Part shown: positions 26,150 through 35,423 of the stretch, one piece after another
How positions within the stretch are numbered: position 1 is the stretch's first letter
How the letters are laid out: each line of letters starts with the position of its first letter
Source: Acidobacterium sp.
Lineage (GTDB): Bacteria > Acidobacteriota > Terriglobia > Terriglobales > Acidobacteriaceae
Length of the DNA: 64,000 nucleotides
Direction: 5' to 3'
Assembly (NCBI GenBank): GCA_003166955.1
Contig: PMUI01000138.1
Location: 1 to 64,000 of the forward strand
The notes under the pieces: generated by a model
Seen by the model: only the letters and a program-made list of their open reading frames with translations
The model's database searches: none
What the model was told of the DNA's origin: nothing
Position numbers and translations under genes: made by a program

Positions 26150-27472
26150 TCAGTCGTAGTATTCGAGGCCTAAGTGGGTGATCAGGTCTTCTCCCATGAT
26201 GTGGCGCAACGTATTTTTTAGCTTCATGGACTGGATGAAGAGGTCGTGTTCGGGGTAGAGGCCGGGGGCGGACTGGGGGCTCTTGAAGAAGAAGCTGAGC
26301 CACTCCTGGATGCCGAGGTGGCTGAGTTCCGGCGTGCGCTTGGCGAGGTCTAAGAACAGGACCAGGTCGAGGGCTAAGGGGGCCGCGAGGATGGAGTCTC
26401 GGCAGAGGAAGTCGACTTTGATCTGCATCGGGTAGCCGAGCCAGCCGAAGATGTCGATGTTGTCCCAGCCTTCTTTGTTGTCGCCGCGGGGCGGATAGTA
26501 GTTGATCCGGACCTTGTGGTAGATGTTGCCGTATAAGTCGGGGTACTTGTCGGGCTGGAGGATGTAGTCGAGGACGCCGAGCTTCGATTCTTCCTTGGTC
26601 TTGAAGGACTCGGGGTCGTCGAGAACTTCGCCGTCGCGGTTGCCGAGGATGTTGGTGGAGTACCAGCCGGCTACTCCTAACATGCGGGCCTTGAAGGCGG
26701 GGGCGAGGACGGTCTTGAGGAGGGTCTGGCCGGTTTTGAAGTCCTTGCCGCAGATGGGCGCGCCGTTGGCGCGCGAGAGCTCGATCATGCAGGGCAGGTC
26801 GACGGTGAGGTTGGGCGCGCCGTTGGCGAAGGGGACGCCTTCTTTGAGGGCGGCGTAGGCGTAGATCTGCGAGGGGGCGATGGCGGGGTCGTTGTCGACG
26901 AGGGCCTTCTCGAAGGACTCGACGGTGGCATGGCAGGGGGCGGGCTCGAGGAAGATTTCAGTAGAGCCGCACCAGATGACGACGACGCGATCGACCTGGG
27001 ATTTGAATTTCTGGATGTCGGAGCGAAGCTGCTGGGCGAGGTCGCACTTGTTCTTGCCGCTCTTGACGTTGGTGCCGCTGAGGCGCTTGACGTAGTACTG
27101 GTCGAAGACGGCGGGCATGGGCTGGATGGCTTCGAGGAAGGGCTTGATGCTGGTGAGGTGGTCCTTGTCGAGGACGGCGGCGTGGGCAGCGGCCTCATAC
27201 ATGTTTTCCGGGAAGATGTCCCAGCCGGTGAAGACGATGTCGTCGAGGGCGGCGAGGGGGACGAAGTCCCTGACGAGGGGAGTGCGGTTGTCGGTGCGCT
27301 TGCCGAGGCGGATGGTGCCCATTTGGGTGACGGACCCTATGGGCTTGGCTAGTCCTTTGCGGACGGCTTCAACGCCGGCGATGAGGGTGGTGGCGACGGC
27401 GCCCATGCCGACTGTCATGACTCCGAGCTTGCCCCTGGCGGGCTGGATACCAGGTTTTTTATCAGATGCCAT
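26150..27472 (-). CDS. ino1: myo-Inositol-1-phosphate synthase
   Basis: A 440-residue cytosolic NAD-dependent enzyme converting glucose-6-phosphate to inositol-3-phosphate. Visible signatures are the dinucleotide loop VGMGAVATTLIAG (about residues 21-33), DIVFTGWDIFPENMYEAA, the VIWCGSTEIF segment, the catalytic-region block GKDFKTGQTLLKTVLAPAFKARML with GWYSTNILGNRDG, and VDFLCRDSILAAPLALDLVLFLDLA. Length fits bacterial and archaeal members. Inositol may serve phosphatidylinositol-type lipids or a compatible solute; nothing nearby decides which. It is monocistronic, with a heptamer array and dedA upstream. Confidence 0.93.
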   Translation of the reverse strand: MASDKKPGIQPARGKLGVMTVGMGAVATTLIAGVEAVRKGLAKPIGSVTQMGTIRLGKRTDNRTPLVRDFVPLAALDDIVFTGWDIFPENMYEAAAHAAVLDKDHLTSIKPFLEAIQPMPAVFDQYYVKRLSGTNVKSGKNKCDLAQQLRSDIQKFKSQVDRVVVIWCGSTEIFLEPAPCHATVESFEKALVDNDPAIAPSQIYAYAALKEGVPFANGAPNLTVDLPCMIELSRANGAPICGKDFKTGQTLLKTVLAPAFKARMLGVAGWYSTNILGNRDGEVLDDPESFKTKEESKLGVLDYILQPDKYPDLYGNIYHKVRINYYPPRGDNKEGWDNIDIFGWLGYPMQIKVDFLCRDSILAAPLALDLVLFLDLAKRTPELSHLGIQEWLSFFFKSPQSAPGLYPEHDLFIQSMKLKNTLRHIMGEDLITHLGLEYYD

Positions 27473-27597
27473 TGCGGATGCTGCCTTTCAGGGGGAGAAA
27501 AAGTATGAAGTCCAAACAGACAGTCTCTCGCCAGAGTAACGAAAGTGCAAATTACTGGAGGTTAAACCGTAGTTTCGGGGGGGGTGAATGGGGAGGA

Positions 27598-27639
27598 ACA
27601 GCGTTCCGCGTACAGCGTACAGCGTTCAGCGTTCAGCGT
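27598..27639. repeat. Heptamer tandem array, unit ACAGCGT/TCAGCGT
   Basis: Six 7-bp units. The dedA stop codon (27626-27628 on the minus strand) lies in the fifth unit, as happens in the arrays at 1054 and 1621. Confidence 0.9.
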
Positions 27640-28285
27640 CGGAGGGGCTGAGGCGGTTGCGCCAGTGGGTCCAGAGGAACCAGAGGATGGCGAGGAGGAG
27701 GAGGATTTCGACGCCGAGGTGGAAGCGGTGGAACCAGAATTTGAAGCGGGGGTCGGAGTCCCAGGCCTGACCGAGGCGCATGCCGGCCCAGGCGAGGGCG
27801 AGGCACCAGGGCCATGATCCGAGGAAGGTGTAGAGGTGGAAGCGGAGCTGGGGCATTTTGGCGATGCCGGCGGGGAGGGCGATGAAGGTGCGGATGACGG
27901 GGAGGAGGCGGGCGAGGAAGACGGTGATCGAGCCGTAGCGGGCGAAGAAGTGCTCGGCGCGGTCGAGGTCGTGGTGGTCGAGGAGGACGAAGCGGCCCCA
28001 GCGGGCGATGAAGGGGCGGCCGCCGAGGGCGCCGATCCAGTAGGCGACGGCGGAACCGATGTTGCAGCCGAGGGCTCCGGCGGTAGCGACCCAGAGGAGG
28101 CTGAGCTGGCGGATGTGCTCGGGGTGGGGGCCGCAGAGGTATCCGGCGAAGGGCATGATGATTTCGCTGGGGAGGGGGATGCAGGCGGACTCGATGGCCA
28201 TGAGGAGGGCGATGCCTGCGTAGCCGGAGGCGGAGATGACGGCGATGATGAAGGCCGCGATGGCGGCGAGGATTTTTTCGGACAT
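27626..28285 (-). CDS. DedA family membrane protein
   Basis: A 219-residue inner-membrane protein with the DedA/SNARE-associated signature: IESACIPLPSEIIMPFAGYLCG near the N-terminus, GCNIGSAVAYWIGALGGRPFI, then HFFARYGSITVFLARLLPVIRTFIALPAGIAKM with the conserved Arg and Gly residues. Five or six hydrophobic stretches fit the reentrant-loop topology. Some DedA proteins recycle undecaprenyl or phosphatidyl lipids; the substrate here is unknown. The longer open frame starts inside the upstream gene, so the ATG at 28283-28285 is chosen. The TonB-C protein gene ends 68 bp upstream on the same strand. Confidence 0.88.
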   Translation of the reverse strand: MSEKILAAIAAFIIAVISASGYAGIALLMAIESACIPLPSEIIMPFAGYLCGPHPEHIRQLSLLWVATAGALGCNIGSAVAYWIGALGGRPFIARWGRFVLLDHHDLDRAEHFFARYGSITVFLARLLPVIRTFIALPAGIAKMPQLRFHLYTFLGSWPWCLALAWAGMRLGQAWDSDPRFKFWFHRFHLGVEILLLLAILWFLWTHWRNRLSPSDAER

Positions 28286-28353
28286 GCAGGATGAGTTTAC
28301 TGCGGGGCGGCGGGCGGGCCGGGGGGACGGGCCGGGCGGGGCGGCGCGGGGCG

Positions 28354-29445
28354 TCAGCGGCGAATCTGGCGGTCGTAGTCGGTCTTGTTGATTTCGAAGT
28401 CGATGGTGCCGGTGAAGGGGACGGCGCGGCCTTCGACCATGAGGGGGCGGAAGGTCCACTGGCGGACGGCGTCGAGTGCGGTTTGGGCGACGGCGGGGTC
28501 GGGGTAGGATTCGAGGCGCATGTCGCGAATCTGGCCGTCTTCGCCGACCCAGAGGCGGATTTCGATGTCGCCCTGGAGGCCGCCGTTGTTGAGGGTGCGT
28601 CTGGATTGGTCGATGCCGGTGGCTGACTGGGAGAAGTCGGGCTCGGTGCGTTTGGCGGCCTGGTTTTCGAGCTTTTTGCCTTTGAGCTCGACGGGTTTGG
28701 GGAGAGCTTTCGCCATATCGCGGTCGGGGGTGAAGGGCGCGGAGGGCATGCCGTCGAGGGAGATGCTTTCAACGCGGCCGGTGCCGATGACGGCTCCGTT
28801 CAGGGTGACGCTGACGTCGGTGGGGATGTCCTTGCCCTGGAAGGCGCTGATGCCGTTGCGGACGATGGCAATGCCGGCGTCGTCGACAAAGACGCGGAGG
28901 GAGTCTTTACCGGGTTCGGTACACCAGGAGGGATAGAAGCCGATGGGCTGGTTGGCGACGCGGCTGTTGGGTTTTGCGAGCATCACGCAGGGCAGGGTGA
29001 CGCCGCCGAGCTGGAGGGTGCGGGCGGTGGGCTTGAAGCCGGAAGCCTTTTCCTGTTCGGCCATCGGATTGACGAACTGATTGAGGATGCCGGCGAGGGT
29101 CATGGGCTCGGAGACGAGGCCGGCAGAGCGGAAGACGCCGTCGGCGGTGATGATCTCAGTGCCCTGGTAATTGGGCAGGGCGAAGACACGCTTCTCGTTG
29201 CCGGGGGCCATCCACCACTCTTCGACGGTGCCGGCGCCGGTGCTGACACCTTTGTAGTCGTAGAGCTGGACGGAGAGCTTCGCGTGCCAGGGCTTGAGGT
29301 CGGCTGCCGAGGGAGTGCTGAGGTCGGCGGCTTTCTTCAGGTGATCCTGGAGGGCGCCGGTGTCTTCGGCGCGGGAACGTGGGGCAGCGCTGAGGAGCAG
29401 AACGGGAACGAGCAGTGTTGAGAGCAGAGAGAAGCGGACTTTCAC
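28354..29445 (-). CDS. Secreted protein with TonB C-terminal domain
   Basis: A 363-residue exported protein with a signal peptide (about residues 1-26, LLSTLLVPVLLLSAAPRSRA). The central part is unassigned. The C-terminal ~90 residues are a TonB-type domain (GGLQGDIEIRLWVGEDGQIRDMRL, ALDAVRQWTFRPLMVEGRAVPF, TGTIDFEI). It lacks the N-terminal anchor and proline-rich spacer of true TonB energy transducers, so it more likely belongs to the soluble TonB-family proteins common in Acidobacteria. Role unknown. It lies upstream of dedA on the same strand. Confidence 0.8.
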   Translation of the reverse strand: MKVRFSLLSTLLVPVLLLSAAPRSRAEDTGALQDHLKKAADLSTPSAADLKPWHAKLSVQLYDYKGVSTGAGTVEEWWMAPGNEKRVFALPNYQGTEIITADGVFRSAGLVSEPMTLAGILNQFVNPMAEQEKASGFKPTARTLQLGGVTLPCVMLAKPNSRVANQPIGFYPSWCTEPGKDSLRVFVDDAGIAIVRNGISAFQGKDIPTDVSVTLNGAVIGTGRVESISLDGMPSAPFTPDRDMAKALPKPVELKGKKLENQAAKRTEPDFSQSATGIDQSRRTLNNGGLQGDIEIRLWVGEDGQIRDMRLESYPDPAVAQTALDAVRQWTFRPLMVEGRAVPFTGTIDFEINKTDYDRQIRR

Positions 29446-29790
29446 CTGGGCCTCCGGAGTTGCGGCGACAGGATATCAAAAGGCGGGCACGGCGAGAGCG
29501 TTCGGCGAAAACGAGGGGCGGGGTGGAGGGTGAATGAAGCGGCCGCGCGCTGCCGGGATGATCCGTGGCTCGATGGTTGGATTGGCGATTCCGCAGTGAT
29601 TGAACGCGAAGATCGATCAGACAAAGCGAATTTCCCGGTACACCTGGATTTCAAGAACCCGACTATTCATTCGACATCGCTGACTGGTACCATCCGATTT
29701 TGCATGGGTGCGTGATCTCTCCGAGAAAACGTTTACCTAAGTCAGCCCCAAAGAACACAATCCGTTACGGGCCACGTCAGGAGAAGCTTC
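29446..29790. other. Divergent intergenic region with LacI-type operator candidate
   Basis: This 345-bp region separates the TonB-C protein from the GH51 gene; no gene was found. At 29725-29736 the sequence GAAAACGTTTAC contains the perfect palindrome AAACGTTT (29727-29734) and closely resembles LacI-family operators. It lies about 55 bp before the arabinofuranosidase start, so sugar-dependent repression is plausible (inference). Confidence 0.4.
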
Positions 29791-31950
29791 ATGAAAAATA
29801 GGATCGCCCGGTTGGCTGTGTTGGCTTTGTGGATTGAGTTCGGGGCTGCCGGCCTGGCGACGCAACAGGCAGCGCCGGCTGTACCGGAACGGCTGACGGT
29901 GAACATCGATGCGAGCGAGACGGACCCGCCGGTCTCTAAATACGAGTTCGGCATGTTCATCGAGCACATTGGCGCGCTGATCTATCGGAGCCTTTGGTCC
30001 GAGATGCTGGACGACCGCAAGTTTTATTTCCCCATCTCCTCGAAAGAGCCCGATGCCTCGGCCGCGCGTCAGGGCGGCGGCTTTCGCGGCATGCAACTCC
30101 GCAAATGGCGGCCCATCGGCCCGGACGAAGTTGTAGCGATGGACAAAGACCACCCATTCGTGGGCGAAGAGAGCCCGCGCATCGCCACCGATCCCTCGAC
30201 ACCCCATGGTATTCAGCAGTCGGGGCTCGCAGTGGTGAAAAGCAGGCGCTATGCCGGTCACATCTGGCTGCGCGGCACGCCTGGGGCGCGGGTCAAGGTC
30301 GCGCTGATTTGGGGTGAGGGCGCAACCGGACGCCAGACGGTGGCGATCGCGACGCTGCCAGGCACGTACACAAAGTTTCCGATCGCCTTTACCGCCCAGG
30401 CCGACAGCGATGCGGGCACCCTCGAAATTACCGGCACGGGTTCGGGAAATTTTCACATCGGCGCCGTTTCGCTGATGCCGGCCGACAACGTGGAAGGATT
30501 CCGGCCCGATACGATTGCGCTGCTGCGTCAGCTGCACTCCGGTTTCTGGCGGCTGCCGGGAGGAAATTTCCTCTCTGACTGGAACTGGTACGACGGAATC
30601 GGCGACCGCGACCGGCGTCCGATGATGTTTGACTACGCATGGAATGCCATGCAGACCAACGATGTGGGCATGGACGAGTTCATGACGCTGTGCAAGCTCA
30701 TTGGCACGGAGCCTTACATCACGGTGAACGCGGGCTTCGGCGATGCGCACTCCGCCGGCGAAGAGGTGGAGTACATGAACGGCTCCATCGACACGCGCCT
30801 TGGCGCGGAGCGCGCGCGCAACGGACATCCCGAACCCTATCGCGTGAAGTTCTGGGACATCGGCAACGAGCCGTATGGCGTGTGGCAACTGGGCCGCACC
30901 GATCTGAAGTACTACGTTCTCAAGCACAACGAATTCGCAGCAGCGATGCGCAAGGCCGACCCCTCGATTACGCTCCTCGCGTCGGGCAATATGCCTGAGG
31001 ATATGGATCTGACAGGCGAGATGCGCGCCAAAGATATCGGTAATCCGAAGGCACTGGAAGGCACGCCGGTGGACTGGACGGGCGGCCTGCTCGAGCACTG
31101 CTGGGGGAACTTCGACGGCATCACGCAGCACTGGTATGCACGACCTGGCAGACACTTCAATCTCGAGAAGGCAAAGAGTCTGCCGCCCGATGCACCAACC
31201 GACGCAGGCTATGACAACGTCGATCAGGCGCCGCTCGAATACGCGCGTTATCCCGCCAACATCGTGGAACTGAAGGCCCAGGAGTGGGCGAGATACCAGC
31301 AGCGCTTCCCGGCCATGCTGGACAAAAAAACCTTCCTTTCCATCGATGAGTACGCCTACTTCGGAGGAGGCTTTGCCCAGGGTGTCAATCTCAAGCTGGC
31401 CCTGGCCTACGGCATGATCTTCAACGAAATGTTGCGGCACACGGATTTCCTCACCATGTCCGCGCACACCATGGGTGTTTCGACACTCGACTACACGCCC
31501 GCTGCCGCGGCCCTGAACACGACCGGACTTGTATTCAAGCTCTATGGCGACCACTTCGTTCCCGGTTCAACCCCGGTGACGCTCTCCGGCAACTCCCCGC
31601 AGCCGGCGCCAAAGCATCCCATCGGCGGCGATCAGCCTAAGACTAACTCCGGCAGCCCGACGTATCCCCTCGACATGTTTGCTGCGCTCACTCCAGACCA
31701 CAAGTACCTCACGCTGGCGGTCGTAAATGCGACGGACGCGGAGCAACATTTCGATCTGAATGTATCGGGGGTTCGTTTAGCGGGTGAGGCGACGCTGTGG
31801 CAGATGACCGGCAAAGACCTTGCGTCGGCCAATCACGTCGGCCAGTCGCCGCAGGTCGAGGTAAAGGAATCGGCTATCGGGGATGCCCCGAAAGCGGTCG
31901 CTGTCGCGCCCATCAGTATCGACATCTACCGATTTTCAGTTGCGCGGTAG
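29791..31950 (+). CDS. Alpha-L-arabinofuranosidase, GH51 type
   Basis: A 719-residue exported glycosidase that removes arabinose side chains from arabinan or arabinoxylan. A signal peptide covers about residues 1-27. The protein opens with KYEFGMFIEHIGALIYRSLW, has a carbohydrate-binding-like beta insert near residues 150-235, and then the GH51 barrel: GFWRLPGGNFLSDWNWYDGIG, acid/base Glu360 in IGNEPYG and nucleophile Glu520 in SIDEYAYF. A C-terminal beta domain follows. The ATG has AGGAG seven bases upstream and a LacI-operator-like site before it. The next gene encodes an esterase, so the pair may debranch plant hemicellulose. Base composition is more balanced than the strongly G-rich neighbours. 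Confidence 0.9.
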   Translation: MKNRIARLAVLALWIEFGAAGLATQQAAPAVPERLTVNIDASETDPPVSKYEFGMFIEHIGALIYRSLWSEMLDDRKFYFPISSKEPDASAARQGGGFRGMQLRKWRPIGPDEVVAMDKDHPFVGEESPRIATDPSTPHGIQQSGLAVVKSRRYAGHIWLRGTPGARVKVALIWGEGATGRQTVAIATLPGTYTKFPIAFTAQADSDAGTLEITGTGSGNFHIGAVSLMPADNVEGFRPDTIALLRQLHSGFWRLPGGNFLSDWNWYDGIGDRDRRPMMFDYAWNAMQTNDVGMDEFMTLCKLIGTEPYITVNAGFGDAHSAGEEVEYMNGSIDTRLGAERARNGHPEPYRVKFWDIGNEPYGVWQLGRTDLKYYVLKHNEFAAAMRKADPSITLLASGNMPEDMDLTGEMRAKDIGNPKALEGTPVDWTGGLLEHCWGNFDGITQHWYARPGRHFNLEKAKSLPPDAPTDAGYDNVDQAPLEYARYPANIVELKAQEWARYQQRFPAMLDKKTFLSIDEYAYFGGGFAQGVNLKLALAYGMIFNEMLRHTDFLTMSAHTMGVSTLDYTPAAAALNTTGLVFKLYGDHFVPGSTPVTLSGNSPQPAPKHPIGGDQPKTNSGSPTYPLDMFAALTPDHKYLTLAVVNATDAEQHFDLNVSGVRLAGEATLWQMTGKDLASANHVGQSPQVEVKESAIGDAPKAVAVAPISIDIYRFSVAR

Positions 31951-32028
31951 CGCCAGGCAGAAACCTGGTTTAATTCGCCTGGCGTCCAGAGGCGGCAAAC
32001 TTTGGGAAAAAGGAGTTCGAGAATTGCG

Positions 32029-33129
32029 ATGAAATTCCCTGGCCTCATAATCCTGTCGCTCGCTGCTGCCACGGCGCTTCCGCTTGCAGCTCAGGTGCAG
32101 ACCGAAGTCCCTGCAGTGGTTCCCGGCGCGAAGCCCGTCTCGGTTGAGCCCATCAAGGTTCACGGAGTCTCGCTCGAGGGCAACCTCGAAGGCGAAGCGG
32201 TGGACCGCGACGTTATCGTATTCCTGCCCCCCGGTTACAACAAGGACAAGCATCGCCGTTATCCCGTTGTGTACGCGCTGCACGGCTTCTCCATCGGCGC
32301 CGAGCAATGGACGCATGAGATCCATATGCCGCAGACCATCGAAGGCGCGTTCGCCCAGGGCGCGAAGGAGATGATCGTCGTCCTGCCCGACTCGAAGACT
32401 GCCTTCGGCGGATCGATGTATTCGAGTTCTGTGACCACCGGCGACTTCGAGGAATTCATTGCGCGCGATCTGGTTGCGTATGTCGATGCCCACTACCGGA
32501 CTATCCCCGACCGGCTGAGCCGGGGTCTGGTTGGTCACTCCATGGGCGGCTATGGCGCAAGCCGCATCGGCATGAAGTACCCGGACGTCTTCGGCAGCCT
32601 GTACATCATGAGTCCATGCTGTATTTCGCCGCGCCCGGCGGGGCCACCTCCCGGTGCTGACGCTCAGAGAGCCGAAGAGGCTGAGAAGAAATTCGAAGAG
32701 ACCGTTGCCGGTCTGAAGTCGGCCGCCGATGCCGCGAACCTGCCGTTCTTCACCAAAGCGCAGTTGGCCACCGCCGCTGCATGGTCGCCGGACCCGAAGA
32801 ATCCGCCGCTGTATTTCGATCTGCCGATGAAAGACGGCGTACCTCAGCCTGACGTCCTGGCGAGGTGGACGGCCAACGCGCCGCTGGCTTTCATCGACCA
32901 GTACATCGGCAACCTCCGCCAGTATCGCGCGATTGCCATGGATGTAGGCGACCAGGATGGCCTGCGCGTCGACACGAAGAAGCTGCATGAGATTCTCGAC
33001 AATTACGGCCTTCAGAACAGCCTCGAGATCTATTCCGGAACGCACACCAGCGCAGTCGCGGACCGGTTTCAGAATCACGTGATTCCGTTCTTCAGTCAGA
33101 ATTTGTGCTCGACGAAGGATTGCAAGTGA
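32029..33129 (+). CDS. Secreted esterase of the CE1/esterase-D type
   Basis: A 366-residue alpha/beta hydrolase with a signal peptide (about 1-21). The nucleophile elbow is GHSMG with Ser171. The oxyanion strand YPVVYALHGF and the late SGTHTSAVADRFQNHVIPFF, supplying the catalytic His, fit the feruloyl/acetyl-xylan esterase and S-formylglutathione hydrolase fold. The ATG at 32029 is chosen over an upstream TTG because it begins the signal peptide. It follows the GH51 gene by 78 bp on the same strand, consistent with joint hydrolysis of feruloylated or acetylated arabinoxylan (inference from context). Substrate not determined. Confidence 0.82.
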   Translation: MKFPGLIILSLAAATALPLAAQVQTEVPAVVPGAKPVSVEPIKVHGVSLEGNLEGEAVDRDVIVFLPPGYNKDKHRRYPVVYALHGFSIGAEQWTHEIHMPQTIEGAFAQGAKEMIVVLPDSKTAFGGSMYSSSVTTGDFEEFIARDLVAYVDAHYRTIPDRLSRGLVGHSMGGYGASRIGMKYPDVFGSLYIMSPCCISPRPAGPPPGADAQRAEEAEKKFEETVAGLKSAADAANLPFFTKAQLATAAAWSPDPKNPPLYFDLPMKDGVPQPDVLARWTANAPLAFIDQYIGNLRQYRAIAMDVGDQDGLRVDTKKLHEILDNYGLQNSLEIYSGTHTSAVADRFQNHVIPFFSQNLCSTKDCK

Positions 33130-33156
33130 TAAGTCGGCTTGTGCAGATCAACGTCA

Positions 33157-33864
33157 TCAAACGGCCCGCACAGTGCGGCGTTCTATGCGCTTTTCGTAGT
33201 GCGCGCCCTTGAGGATGCGCTGGACGTAGACGCCTGGGGTGACGATGGCTTCGGGGTCGAGGGCGCCGGGCTCGACGAGCTCTTCGACTTCGGCGATGGT
33301 GATGCGGGCGGCGGTGGCCATCATCGGGTTGAAATTGCGGGCGGTCTTTCTATAGATAAGGTTGCCGGTGCGGTCGCCTTTCCAGGCTTTGACGAGGGCG
33401 AAGTCGGCGCGGAGCCAGGATTCGAGGAGGTAGGGGCGGCCGTCGAAGTCGCGGGTCTCTTTGCCTTCGGCGACAAGGGTGCCAGCTCCGGCAGGGGTGA
33501 AGAAGGCGGGGATGCCTGCGCCGCCGGCGCGGATTCTCTCGGCCAAAGTGCCTTGCGGGATGAGGCGGAGGTCGAGTTCGCCCTTGATGACTTTTTCTTC
33601 GAGGAGCTTGTTTTCGCCGACGTAGCTGCCGGTGTGGGAGGCGATCATGCCGGCTTCGAGCATGACGCCCATGCCGAATCCGTCGACGCCCATGTTGTTG
33701 GAGATGGTGTGGAGGCCGGTGAGGCCGCGGCGGCGGTTTTCCAGGACGAGGGCGTGGATGAGATTTTCGGGGATGCCACAGAGGCCGAATCCGCCGAGCA
33801 TGATGGTTGCGCCGGAGGGGATGTCGGCGACGGCGGCTTCGGCGGATGGGACGACTTTGTTCAT
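33157..33864 (-). CDS. 3-oxoacid CoA-transferase subunit A
   Basis: A 235-residue CoA-transferase alpha subunit. Features are ATIMLGGFGLCGIPENLIHAL with the glycine-rich CoA-binding loop, TISNNMGVDGFGMGVML, SYVGENKLLEEKVIKGELDLRLIPQGTLAERIRAGGAGIPAFFTP, GTLVAEGKE and the C-terminal EVEELVEPGALDPE. It would move CoA from succinyl-CoA to acetoacetate or a related acid, but only with a B subunit. That partner normally follows directly. Here the convergent esterase ends 27 bp away and no B subunit is in the window. The ATG at 33864 is used; the frame upstream is non-coding in character. Confidence 0.9.
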   Translation of the reverse strand: MNKVVPSAEAAVADIPSGATIMLGGFGLCGIPENLIHALVLENRRRGLTGLHTISNNMGVDGFGMGVMLEAGMIASHTGSYVGENKLLEEKVIKGELDLRLIPQGTLAERIRAGGAGIPAFFTPAGAGTLVAEGKETRDFDGRPYLLESWLRADFALVKAWKGDRTGNLIYRKTARNFNPMMATAARITIAEVEELVEPGALDPEAIVTPGVYVQRILKGAHYEKRIERRTVRAV

Positions 33865-34255
33865 ACGGGGTGGACTCAGCAGGATAGCGGGCGGGGTGGG
33901 GCTTGCGCCAGCGGGGAGTGGACTCGGAACCAATTTGCGAAGGATGGCGTTGGTGGATGGGTTGCTGCCGACGGCGCTGTTTGGGAGCCTGTACGTTAAC
34001 AATCAGGAGCGATTTGTCGTGTTCAATCCGCGGGTGAAGCGGGACGCGCACTCGACGGGTGGGAGCCTGGGTTCGATGGCTTCGGTCAGACACTGAGGAC
34101 GGGCCAGGTGGGGCCATGCGTATCACTTCTGAGTTTTGGGAAGCCGCGCGATTGTGAGATTCCGGCACCGCGGTCTGAGGAGCGAGAATAAATCGATCAA
34201 AACTTATGCAGGTAGAAAGCAGCACCGACACCAGTCATCCTTATGATGAGGAGCT
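33865..34255. other. Gene-free divergent region
   Basis: These 391 bp lie between the CoA-transferase and FUSC genes. Open frames here are short and lack ribosome sites. No repeat or strong hairpin was seen. It presumably holds the two promoters. Confidence 0.5.
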
Positions 34256-35356
34256 ATGAGCGCTGTGCCGGATCGATTTGTGCTGTTGCGGGGGACGCTG
34301 CTGTTCGACTGGAAGCAGTGGAACCCGGCGGTGGCGTGGCGTTCGACGCCGGCGATGGCGATTGCGCTGGGGGCGGGGATTGCGGCGGGGAGTCCGGGCG
34401 CAGGGCTGGTGGCCTCGGCGGGGGCGTATACGGCCGGGCTGGGGTCGCTGCACAAGATTCGCGGGTCGTACCGGCTGCCGATGTTGCTGGCCTCGGTGGG
34501 CATGGCGCTGTCGACGTTTGTGGGGATGACGCTGGGGCACCAGAGCATTTTGTTCGTGGGGCTGGCCGGCGTTTGGGCGGCGGCGTACGCGCTGTTGACC
34601 GTGATGCGGGGCGGGACGAGCTGGGTGGCGCTGCAGTGGACGGTGTTTCTGCTGGTGAGCAGCGCGTTTCCCACGAGTCCGCGGGCGGCGGCGGTGCGCT
34701 CCGCGCTGGTGCTGGCGGGGGGCTTGTTGCAGACGCTGATCACGGCGGTGGTGCTGCGGTGGACGCGGAGAGGGAACGAGCGCGATTCGGATGACCCGGC
34801 GGAGCGGGGATTTCTGGAGGGCCTGGGGGATTTGCGGAGTTGTTTGTCGCTGCGGACACCGGTTTGCCTGTACGGCCTGAGGATGGCGATTGTGGTGATG
34901 GCGGCGACGGAGTATTTCCGGCACGAGAATTTTCTGAGCGGGTATTGGGTGCCGATGACGACGCTGCTGGTGGTGCGGGCCGACGTTTTTCAGACGGCAA
35001 CGCGCGGGGTGATGCGGGTGATGGGGACGATTGTGGGGGCAGGACTGGCGGGGCTGATCGCTGCGCATCTGCGGCCGTCGCCGGTGGTGCTGGCGGTGCT
35101 GGTGTTGTTTTTTGCGTGGTGGGCGTACTCGCTGCTGAACGTGAACTATGCGCTGTTCACGCTGAGTCTGACGGCGTACATCGTGTTTTTGCTGGCGCTT
35201 TCGGGGCTGCCGCCGGCGGAGGTGGTGCATCGGCGGGCACTGTACACGCTGTTGGGAGGCACGTTTGGGCTGCTGGCGTATGTGGATGTGTTCTGGAAGA
35301 CGCGGCTGTGGATGCGATCGGAGCGCGAGTTGGCGGCGGAGAAGAAGGCGGCGTAG
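34256..35356 (+). CDS. FUSC family (fusaric-acid-resistance-like) membrane protein
   Basis: A 366-residue inner-membrane protein with two bundles of hydrophobic helices: residues about 30-165 (MAIALGAGIAAGSPGAGLVASAG onward) and about 210-340. The second bundle contains YWVPMTTLLVVRADVFQTATRGVMRVMGTIVGAGLAGL, the conserved block of FUSC/YccC proteins, where W, P, D and the RxxGT glycine region are typical. Members export aromatic acids or related compounds. The ATG has GAGGAG close upstream. It stands alone, followed by a hairpin at 35381-35423. Confidence 0.85.
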   Translation: MSAVPDRFVLLRGTLLFDWKQWNPAVAWRSTPAMAIALGAGIAAGSPGAGLVASAGAYTAGLGSLHKIRGSYRLPMLLASVGMALSTFVGMTLGHQSILFVGLAGVWAAAYALLTVMRGGTSWVALQWTVFLLVSSAFPTSPRAAAVRSALVLAGGLLQTLITAVVLRWTRRGNERDSDDPAERGFLEGLGDLRSCLSLRTPVCLYGLRMAIVVMAATEYFRHENFLSGYWVPMTTLLVVRADVFQTATRGVMRVMGTIVGAGLAGLIAAHLRPSPVVLAVLVLFFAWWAYSLLNVNYALFTLSLTAYIVFLLALSGLPPAEVVHRRALYTLLGGTFGLLAYVDVFWKTRLWMRSERELAAEKKAA

Positions 35357-35380
35357 AAAAAATCGGCGTACAGAAAAAAT

Positions 35381-35423
35381 CAACGAGGCCGCCTAACCGA
35401 CATCTGATAAGGAGGCCTCGTTG
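35381..35423 (-). terminator. Hairpin terminator reading on the minus strand
   Basis: A perfect 10-bp inverted repeat (CAACGAGGCC and GGCCTCGTTG, 23-base loop). On the minus strand it is followed by ATTTTTTC, the layout of an intrinsic terminator; on the + strand there is no T-run. No minus-strand gene is recognised upstream of it (35430-35860). Confidence 0.6.

Noticed and set aside
29737-31554. 605-residue minus-strand frame
   Set aside because: It is antisense to the GH51 arabinofuranosidase, which has both catalytic glutamates and a good ribosome site.
34241-35383. 380-residue minus-strand frame
   Set aside because: It is antisense to the FUSC membrane protein, with Arg/Gln/His-rich shadow composition.
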